In this document: positions 7,997 to 13,305 of the stretch, piece by piece
Position numbering within the stretch: the stretch's first letter is position 1
How the letters are laid out: every line of letters begins with the position of its first letter
Assembly (NCBI GenBank): GCA_016763915.1
Contig: JAESSX010000318.1
Coordinates: forward strand, 1 to 13,305
Direction: 5' to 3'
Source: Rhodospirillales bacterium
Lineage (GTDB): Bacteria > Pseudomonadota > Alphaproteobacteria > Rhodospirillales_A > Casp-alpha2
DNA length: 13,305 nt
The notes under the pieces: generated by a model
Seen by the model: the letters and a program-made list of their open reading frames with translations, nothing else
Databases searched by the model: none
Told to the model about the DNA's origin: nothing
Position numbers and translations under genes: made by a program

Positions 7997-8024
7997 CATA
8001 AACCTTCCTGGCGGGTTTCGCTGC

Positions 8025-8053
8025 TTGAAATTCGTGCCATTTTCGCCTCTAAC
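8025..8053 (+). promoter_or_regulatory. Candidate sigma-70 promoter for the ABC-F gene
   Basis: TTGAAA (8025-8030, 5 of 6 to consensus) and TCTAAC (8048-8053, 4 of 6) are separated by 17 bases. Transcription would start near 8060, about 25 bases before the chosen ATG at 8085. This placement supports the downstream start over the longer open frame. Confidence 0.4.
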
Positions 8054-8084
8054 CCCGGTCTACAAAGCGTATTGGACTATTTCT

Positions 8085-9971
8085 ATGTTGCGGATCGATA
8101 ACATCACTTACCAAATCGGCCCCCGGACCCTGCTTGACCGGGCGACAACGGCGATCAATCCCGGCCACCGGGTTGGCCTGGTCGGGCGCAACGGATCGGG
8201 CAAGACCACCTTGTTGCGGCTGATCACCGGTGCCTTGGACGCCGACGGCGGCTCCACCGAGACGCCGACCGCCTGGCGGATCGGGATTACCACGCAAGAA
8301 GCGCCGGGCGGGCGGCAAAGCCTGATCGACACGGTGCTTGGCGGTGATGCAGAACTGGCCGACCTGATGACGGAGGCCGAAACCGCCACCGATGCGCACC
8401 GGATCGCCGAAATCCATAACCGGCTGCATGACAAGGGCGCCCATGCGGCGCCCGCCCGCGCCGCCCGCATCCTGGCCGGGCTGGGGTTCAGCGAAGAGGC
8501 CCAGCAACAACCCTGCGACGATTTTTCCGGCGGTTGGCGGATGCGCGTTGCCCTGGCGTCGTTGCTGTTCAGCCAGCCCGATTTGTTGTTGCTGGATGAG
8601 CCCACCAACCACCTGGACCTGGAGGCGCGGCTGTGGCTGGAGGAATATCTGCGGCGCTATAAGGGCACCGTATTGTTGGTCAGCCATGACCGGGGATTGC
8701 TGAACCGGGTGGTCGGCGAAATCCTTCACCTGGAACAGGGAAAGCTGAAACTCTATCAGGGCGGCTATGATCGGTTCGAGGCGACCCGGCGCATGCAACT
8801 GGAACTGAACGCCAAGGCCAAGGTCAAACAGGATGCCCAGCGCGCCCATATCCAAAAATTCGTCGACCGGTTTCGCTATAAGGCGACCAAGGCCAAACAG
8901 GCGCAATCGCGGATCAAGATGCTGGCGCGCATGGAGCCGATCCCCGAACACCTGGACGAAGGCAGCATCACCTTCGCCTTTCCCGACCCCAAGCCCCTGG
9001 CGCCGCCGCTGTATACCGCCGACAATGTCGATATCGGGTATGACGGCACGGCGGTGCTCAACGATGTTTCCTTTCGCCTTGATGCCGATGACCGCATCGC
9101 GCCGTTGGGCGCCAACGGCAATGGTAAATCGACGTTGATTAAACTACTGGCGAACCGTTTGCAGCCGATGGCCGGGCGGGTCTCTAAATCAGGCAAACTA
9201 CGGGTCGGGTATTTTGCCCAGCACCAGTCCGACGAATTGGATCTGGAGGCGACGCCGTTTGTCGAACTGGCCCGCAAACGGCCCGATGACCTGGATCAAT
9301 CGATCCGTGCTCAGCTCGGCCGGTTCGGGTTTTCCCAGGAACGCGCCGAAACCAAGGTCGAAAACCTGTCGGGCGGAGAAAAGGCGCGTCTGTTGTTCGC
9401 GCTGATGACCTGCGATCAGCCGCACATCCTGCTGCTGGATGAACCCACCAACCACCTGGACGTGGAATCGCGCGAGGCCCTGATCCAGGCCCTCAATGTG
9501 TTCGAGGGCGCGGTGATCATTGTCAGTCATGATCCCCATATTATCGAACTAACGGCGGACCGGTTTTGGCTGATCGATGAGGGCCGGGTTCGGCCCTATG
9601 AAGGCGACTTGGACGATTACCGCGCCTTGCTGTTGGGTGGCCAAGGAAATGGCGGTCGGGGAAACGGGGAAAGCACTAAAAGAAATGGCGGCGGCCTCAA
9701 CAAAAAGCAGCAACGCCAGGCGTCGGCGGAAAAGCGCCAGGGCCTGTCGGCGCTGAAGAAGAAACTTAGCCAGGCCGAAAAGACCGTACACCGGCTCGAA
9801 AAAGAGCGGACGACGCTGCGTGAGGCCATGGCCAATCCCAAGCTCTACGAAGGCGGCGGTGGAGAGCCGGCGGCCCTGCAATTGCAGCTCGGAACGTTGG
9901 AAAAGGACCTCAAGACCGCCGAGGATGCCTGGGAGGCCTTGTTAGAAGAATATGAACAGGGTGCCGCATGA
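8085..9971 (+). CDS. ABC-F family ATPase (Uup/YheS-like)
   Basis: A 628-residue soluble ABC-F protein with two ATPase cassettes and no membrane domain. ABC-F proteins act on the ribosome, modulating translation or resolving stalled complexes. Cassette 1 has Walker A GRNGSGKTT (34-42), signature FSGGWRMRVALA (147-158) and LLLDEPTNHLD (168-178). The ABC-F interdomain linker runs from about 205 to 290. Cassette 2 has Walker A GANGNGKST (342-350), signature LSGGEKARL (428-436) and LLLDEPTNHLD (449-459). A Gly/Asn-rich tether (about 518-537) leads to a charged C-terminal coiled coil (about 540-625), as in Uup and YheS. The ATG at 8085 is chosen because homology begins MLRIDNITYQIG; the 33 upstream in-frame residues are not protein-like. 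The ribosome site is weak. The DUF1491 gene follows ten bases later, so the two are probably cotranscribed. Confidence 0.94.
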   Translation: MLRIDNITYQIGPRTLLDRATTAINPGHRVGLVGRNGSGKTTLLRLITGALDADGGSTETPTAWRIGITTQEAPGGRQSLIDTVLGGDAELADLMTEAETATDAHRIAEIHNRLHDKGAHAAPARAARILAGLGFSEEAQQQPCDDFSGGWRMRVALASLLFSQPDLLLLDEPTNHLDLEARLWLEEYLRRYKGTVLLVSHDRGLLNRVVGEILHLEQGKLKLYQGGYDRFEATRRMQLELNAKAKVKQDAQRAHIQKFVDRFRYKATKAKQAQSRIKMLARMEPIPEHLDEGSITFAFPDPKPLAPPLYTADNVDIGYDGTAVLNDVSFRLDADDRIAPLGANGNGKSTLIKLLANRLQPMAGRVSKSGKLRVGYFAQHQSDELDLEATPFVELARKRPDDLDQSIRAQLGRFGFSQERAETKVENLSGGEKARLLFALMTCDQPHILLLDEPTNHLDVESREALIQALNVFEGAVIIVSHDPHIIELTADRFWLIDEGRVRPYEGDLDDYRALLLGGQGNGGRGNGESTKRNGGGLNKKQQRQASAEKRQGLSALKKKLSQAEKTVHRLEKERTTLREAMANPKLYEGGGGEPAALQLQLGTLEKDLKTAEDAWEALLEEYEQGAA

Positions 9972-9981
9972 GGAGCCTGGG

Positions 9982-10320
9982 ATGAGCGGAGACCGCCTGA
10001 AAGCCGAATTTTGGATCATGGCCAATGTCCGGCGCTGTAACGATGCCGGCGTTTCCGCCATGGTCGTTCATCGTGGCGACAGCCAGGGCGGCACCTTGGT
10101 GCTCAAAATTAATCAGTTTGAGGCCGGCTGTAAGGTGCTGACCCAGGCCCGCGACATCGACGGCGAGGCGGGCTGGCTGGTGGCGTTTTCCGGAAACCTG
10201 GTAGCTGAGGCCGAGGCCGATGAATACATTCGCCGGGCCCGGGCCCGCGATCCCGATTTGTGGGTGGTGGGAATCGAATCCCGCGACGGTTGGCACCCGT
10301 TCGAGGGCAAGGAGCTTTAG
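9982..10320 (+). CDS. DUF1491 family protein
   Basis: A 112-residue protein matching DUF1491, a family of unknown function found mainly in alphaproteobacteria. The hallmark N-terminus is LKAEFWIMANVRRCNDAG, followed by a strand-rich middle (SAMVVHRGDSQGGTLVLKIN) and a C-terminus ending DLWVVGIESRDGWHPFEG. The start at 9982 has AGGAG at 9971-9975, six bases upstream, and is preferred over an upstream in-frame ATG at 9952 that lies inside the ABC-F gene. It is ten bases after the ABC-F stop and 54 bases before the dehydrogenase start. There is no signal peptide or membrane segment. The family assignment is from memory of the signature. It supports an alphaproteobacterial origin for this part of the window. 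Confidence 0.85.
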   Translation: MSGDRLKAEFWIMANVRRCNDAGVSAMVVHRGDSQGGTLVLKINQFEAGCKVLTQARDIDGEAGWLVAFSGNLVAEAEADEYIRRARARDPDLWVVGIESRDGWHPFEGKEL

Positions 10321-10374
10321 CGTCAACAAATCCCAGCGTCGTATATACCGATAGGAAAGGTGGTATCAATTGCC

Positions 10375-11483
10375 ATGAACGCCCCCGCTTTGAAATTGCC
10401 GTTATTAAAGGCGACGGCATCGGTATCGATGTCACCGACGCGGCCTTGGCTGTCATTGACGCCGCCAGACATCGTGTTGGCGGGTTTGATTTTGATTGCC
10501 AGGACCTGCTGGCCGGCGCCGGATACTTCCAGGAAACCGGCCGCGACATGGCGCCTGGCGCCGAGGAAGCGGCTGCGGCGGCCGACGCCATTTTTCTGGG
10601 GGCCATCGGGCTGCCCGCGGTGCGCCACGCGGACGGCACCGAAATGTCGCCGCATCTGCGGTTGCGCGAGATTTTCCAGTTGTATGCGGGCGTGCGCCCG
10701 GTGAAGGCTTATCCGAATGTGCCCCAACGCCTCGCCGATCCCCGCGCGGCGGAAATCAATTTGGTCATTTTACGGGAGTCGACGGAAGGCCTGTTTTATT
10801 CGGCCGCCGTCCATGACCGCAGCCCGGTGGAAAATGACGACGAGGTCCAGGACCTTCTGCGCATCACACGGGCGACGACCGAAAAACTGCATGATTTTGC
10901 CTTCAGGTTGGCGCAAAAACGCAAATCCCGTGGCCATAAGGGGATGGTGACCTGCGTCGACAAGGCGAACGTGTTCCGGTCGATGGCATTCTTCCGGAAA
11001 ATTTTTGACGAGCGCGCCGGTAAATTTCCCGATGTGGAAACGGCGTATAGCTACGTCGATGCCCAGGCCTTGGAATTAATCCGACGGCCTTGGGATTTCG
11101 ATGTCCTGGTCATGGAAAATATGTTCGGCGACATCCTGTCCGACCTGGCCGGCGGCCTTGTCGGCGGCATGGGCATGGCGGCGTGTGCCGAAATCGGTAC
11201 CGATCATGCGTTGTTCCAGCCGGCCCACGGCAGTGCGCCCGACATCATGGGCGAGGACAGGGCGAATCCGTTGGCGGCGATCTTGAGCGGCGCCATGATG
11301 CTCGATTATTTAGGCGACCAATTCGGCCACCAGCCGCTGGCCGATACGGCCCAGGTCATCGAGGATGGTATCGACGATGGCTTTGCCGCCAACCGGATCC
11401 GGCCCATGGAATTTGGCGGTGATATGGGCACCAGGGCGGTGACCAAGGAACTCATCGACCGTATTCAATCGCCCCGGCCCTAG
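10375..11483 (+). CDS. Isocitrate/isopropylmalate dehydrogenase family enzyme, frameshifted near its start
   Basis: A metal- and NAD(P)-dependent beta-decarboxylating dehydrogenase of the isocitrate/isopropylmalate/tartrate family. The N-terminal IAVIKGDGIG, RESTEGLF, CVDKANVFRSMAFFRKIFDE, the metal-binding aspartates in MFGDILSDL, and PAHGSAPDI are all present. The RESTEG motif differs from the RELTGG type of LeuB and the REN(S/T)E type of isocitrate dehydrogenase, so the substrate is open (D-malate or tartrate-like 2-hydroxyacids are possible). The natural ATG at 10375 reads MNAPALK, but IAVIKGDGIG lies in another frame. One missing base between about 10378 and 10396, for example an A in the AAA at 10393-10395 or a C in the run at 10382-10386, explains this. 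If corrected, the product is about 369 residues, normal for the family. The downstream frame has no good start of its own except a GTG at 10260 inside DUF1491. Confidence 0.85.
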
Positions 11484-11504
11484 GGGCTGGCGATCACGGC
11501 CTGT

Positions 11505-12134
11505 TCACGGCATTGGAATTTCCTGAACCTTTTTCGGTATGTGGAAGCCCGTCTGCACGGCGGGGCGTGCGACGATGTCCAGGTACCAGCGTTTGACGTT
11601 GGGGTAATCGTTGAGGTTAAGGGTCTGCCAATCGAACCGGGAAATCCACGGCCAGACGGCAGTGTCGGCAATGGAATAATCATCGACGATGTATTCATGG
11701 TCCGCCAGCCTCCGATCGAGGACGCCATAGAGACGCCGCGCTTCCGTAAGGTAGCGTTCTTCGGCGTAGGCGCTTTTGCCCTTGTTGTATTTGACGAAGT
11801 GGTGGACCTGTCCCAGGAACGGGCCGGGGCCGCCCATCTGCCACATCAGCCATTCAATGGTGTGCCAGCGGGCGTCTGCATCGGTGGGCAGGAACTTGCC
11901 GGTCTTTTCCGCCAGATACATCAATATGGCGCCGGATTCCATTAACGTCATGCCGTTGTCGTTATCGACGATGGCCGGAATCTTGTTATTGGGGGCGATT
12001 TTAAGGAAATCAGGGGCCATTTGTTCACCTTCGCCGATGTTGATGGCGTGCGTGGTATAGGGCAGGCCCAGCTCTTCCAGCATGATGGAGACCTTGCGAC
12101 CGTTGGGCGTGGTCCAAGTGTAGAAATCGATCAT
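11505..12134 (-). CDS. Glutathione S-transferase family protein (YfcG/YghU-like)
   Basis: A 209-residue cytosolic GST. The thioredoxin-fold N-terminal domain (about 1-80) has YTWTTPNGRKVSIMLEELG (5-23), cis-Pro53 in KIPAIVD and the glutathione gamma-Glu site ESGAI (66-70). The helical C-terminal domain (about 88-205) contains MGGPGPFLGQVHHF and the DYSIADTAVWPW N-capping region. TTPNGRKV and the GGPGP..GQ..HF block are typical of the YfcG/YghU (Nu-class) group, which acts on disulphides and peroxides with glutathione. The ATG at 12134 is preferred over TTG at 12140. It is the last gene of a minus-strand run after the NIPSNAP gene (34-base gap) and converges with the dehydrogenase, leaving only 21 bases between stops. 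Confidence 0.92.
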   Translation of the reverse strand: MIDFYTWTTPNGRKVSIMLEELGLPYTTHAINIGEGEQMAPDFLKIAPNNKIPAIVDNDNGMTLMESGAILMYLAEKTGKFLPTDADARWHTIEWLMWQMGGPGPFLGQVHHFVKYNKGKSAYAEERYLTEARRLYGVLDRRLADHEYIVDDYSIADTAVWPWISRFDWQTLNLNDYPNVKRWYLDIVARPAVQTGFHIPKKVQEIPMP

Positions 12135-12168
12135 TGTCAATTGTTCCCTTATGTTTTGAAATCCGCGT

Positions 12169-12486
12169 TCAATTTCCGATCGGACTGAACGGCGCCGGGA
12201 TCAGTAACTTGTTTTCCTGGGACATGAGAAGCGGCCGCATTTCCTTGAGATAGGCCAGCCATTCGTCTTCTTGGAAAAGTTGTTGCCGTCGTTCCCGCCG
12301 GTCTTCCAAGGAATCATACCCCCACAAATGGACGACCTGGTTTAAGGGGCCGAATTCAGTTTGGAAATAACCCAGCATGTTGCCGAGCACCCTGACTTGA
12401 ACCGGCATACCCTTGGCTTCGTAAAGCTTCAAATATTCCACCGTCTTGCCGGGGTGCAGGGTGTAAATTCGTTCATCAACGATCAT
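12169..12486 (-). CDS. NIPSNAP domain-containing protein
   Basis: A 105-residue single-domain NIPSNAP protein with a dimeric alpha/beta-barrel (ferredoxin-like) fold. Signatures are the N-terminal VDERIYTLHPGKTVEYLKLY, the central LGYFQTEFGPLNQVVHLWGYDSLEDR and the C-terminal MRPLLMSQENKLLIP. The bacterial family has no settled biochemical role; small members are often found beside catabolic or oxidoreductase genes. The ATG at 12486 has an AAAGG ribosome site about nine bases upstream. It lies between the oxidoreductase (19 bases upstream) and the GST (34 bases downstream) on the same strand, which suggests one transcript. Confidence 0.88.
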   Translation of the reverse strand: MIVDERIYTLHPGKTVEYLKLYEAKGMPVQVRVLGNMLGYFQTEFGPLNQVVHLWGYDSLEDRRERRQQLFQEDEWLAYLKEMRPLLMSQENKLLIPAPFSPIGN

Positions 12487-12505
12487 TCGATGTGCCTTTC
12501 AAGCG

Positions 12506-13305
12506 TTAAGCTTTGCCCAGGTCATTAAGGTCGCAGGGCAGCTGGACAACCTCACCGCGCTTGGCGGAAAGGTCCATGGACATAGTCAGGATCAGGTTGC
12601 GGTGGCCATCCGCCGCGGTCGCATGGGGCGTTTCCAGGCCGTTATAGATGCGCCCGTACCAGGCGTTGGTTTCCTCGCGCATGGGCCCCCAAAGCTGCTT
12701 GTTCCAGATGTCGCCGGGGGGATAGCTGGTCAGGAAATCGACATGGCGCTCGAACCCCGGATCGTAGCCCTCGGGCGCGTAGCCGGCGCCTTGGGAGACC
12801 TCCGTCGCCATCACCAGGTCGCGATGGGTGTCTTCGATATCGATGACGCCCTTGGTGCCGACGATGCCAATCTCAAGCCCGTAAACGGCGCCCGGCCAAA
12901 CCACCGGCAAGGCCCAACTGATGTTCATGGAAAAGATGGTGCCGTCGTTCATGGTGAAAATGCCGAAGGTGGCATCCTTGGTGCCGTGTTCGGCGAGCAC
13001 CTTGTCAGACGATTGGGCGAATACGGAAACCGGCTCCAGGCCTTCCATCAACCACAGGCTCATATCCAGGCTGTGGGTGCCGGACACCACCATCGGCGTC
13101 AGGTTGTGGCGCTGATTGGTGCGCCGGGTGGTGGCGATGGGCACCATCCGGTTCATGAAGGCGCGGGTCACGACCGCGGTGGTCTCCCCGATCTGGCCGG
13201 TCACCAGCCGTTCCTTTATGGCAAGGAACCGTCTGCGGAAGCGTTGCGTATACCCGACCACGGCGTCCAATCCGGCGGCTTCGATGGCGTTGAATATTTC
13301 CAGGC
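12506..13305 (-). CDS. Gfo/Idh/MocA family oxidoreductase, C-terminal part (5' end outside window)
   Basis: The last 265 residues of an NAD(P)-dependent oxidoreductase of the glucose-fructose/inositol dehydrogenase family. The N-terminal Rossmann fold and EKP motif lie beyond the window. The visible part starts in the last helix of that domain (LEIFNAIEAAGLDAVVGYTQ), continues with RFRRRFLAIKERLVTGQIGE, typical of the domain boundary, and has the conserved GTHSLDMSLWLMEG block with the family's catalytic-type His and Asp. The C-terminal beta-sheet domain includes GLEIGIVGTKGVIDIED. The sugar or other substrate cannot be told from this. The stop is 19 bases from the NIPSNAP start, so it likely heads the minus-strand run with NIPSNAP and GST. 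Confidence 0.9.
   Translation of the reverse strand, partial: LEIFNAIEAAGLDAVVGYTQRFRRRFLAIKERLVTGQIGETTAVVTRAFMNRMVPIATTRRTNQRHNLTPMVVSGTHSLDMSLWLMEGLEPVSVFAQSSDKVLAEHGTKDATFGIFTMNDGTIFSMNISWALPVVWPGAVYGLEIGIVGTKGVIDIEDTHRDLVMATEVSQGAGYAPEGYDPGFERHVDFLTSYPPGDIWNKQLWGPMREETNAWYGRIYNGLETPHATAADGHRNLILTMSMDLSAKRGEVVQLPCDLNDLGKA

Larger units (their letters stand above)
7699..8084. other. Region between the acidic small gene and the ABC-F gene
   Basis: These 386 bases hold the putative secreted-peptide gene (7865-7996, minus), the short inverted repeat at 7807-7820 and the candidate ABC-F promoter at 8025-8053. The part from 7699 to 7864 shows no gene with a usable start on either strand. No tRNA-like or repeat array was seen. 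Confidence 0.6.

Noticed and set aside
7986..8084. A 33-residue N-terminal extension of the ABC-F protein
   Set aside because: The family homology begins at MLRIDNI (8085), and a candidate promoter lies inside the extension.
10260..10374. A GTG start at 10260 for the dehydrogenase
   Set aside because: It would overlap the DUF1491 gene by about 60 bases and add about 38 non-homologous residues; a frameshift after the ATG at 10375 explains the data better.
11471..11510. A bidirectional terminator between the convergent dehydrogenase and GST genes
   Set aside because: Only a short CCCTAGGG palindrome is present, with no adequate stem-loop or T-run.
1..13305. CRISPR arrays, insertion sequences, phage or toxin-antitoxin modules
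   Set aside because: No regular direct repeats, transposase or integrase motifs, terminal inverted repeats or recognisable defence proteins were seen on either strand.

Overview
This window looks like two bacterial genomes joined inside one gene. Bases 1 to about 4,640 read as a betaproteobacterium, most like Ralstonia: the N-terminal part of aceE (pyruvate dehydrogenase E1, minus strand), a divergent membrane histidine kinase and its FixJ-type response regulator, then the start of folD. From about base 4,678 to the end, the proteins and gene neighbours look alphaproteobacterial (Rhodospirillales-like): the rest of folD, a small zinc-ribbon gene, lepA, a DUF1491 gene and others. The switch falls at or next to a conserved FolD motif around the catalytic lysine. 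The simplest reading is a chimeric contig joined at a shared conserved word. A natural recombinant is less likely, because everything on both sides of the point changes. Taxonomic placement is from memory of these families, not from a search.

Layout, left part: aceE (1-857, minus, 3' end outside the window); about 310 bases of divergent intergenic DNA with a candidate promoter; sensor kinase (1171-3747) and response regulator (3788-4423), a likely two-gene signalling operon; a TATAAT box; and the start of folD (4519).

Layout, right part: folD continues to 5409, followed by a 62-residue zinc-ribbon protein that overlaps the lepA start (TAATG), then lepA (EF4), all on plus. Next come two minus-strand small genes, an acidic 83-residue protein touching the lepA end and a roughly 43-residue putative secreted peptide. 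A plus-strand group follows: an ABC-F ATPase (8085-9971), a DUF1491 protein (9982-10320) and an isocitrate/isopropylmalate-dehydrogenase-family enzyme (10375-11483) whose first codons are out of frame by one base. The window closes with a minus-strand run of a Gfo/Idh/MocA oxidoreductase (5' end outside the window), a NIPSNAP-domain protein and a YfcG/YghU-like glutathione S-transferase.

The genes are mainly central metabolism (pyruvate oxidation, one-carbon folate), translation factors (EF4, ABC-F), one two-component system and a small oxidoreductase/GST cluster that may serve catabolism or detoxification. I saw no tRNA or rRNA gene, insertion sequence, CRISPR array, phage gene or defence system, and no convincing new multi-gene system. 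The points most worth following are the folD junction, the single-base frameshift in the dehydrogenase and three short uncharacterised genes.
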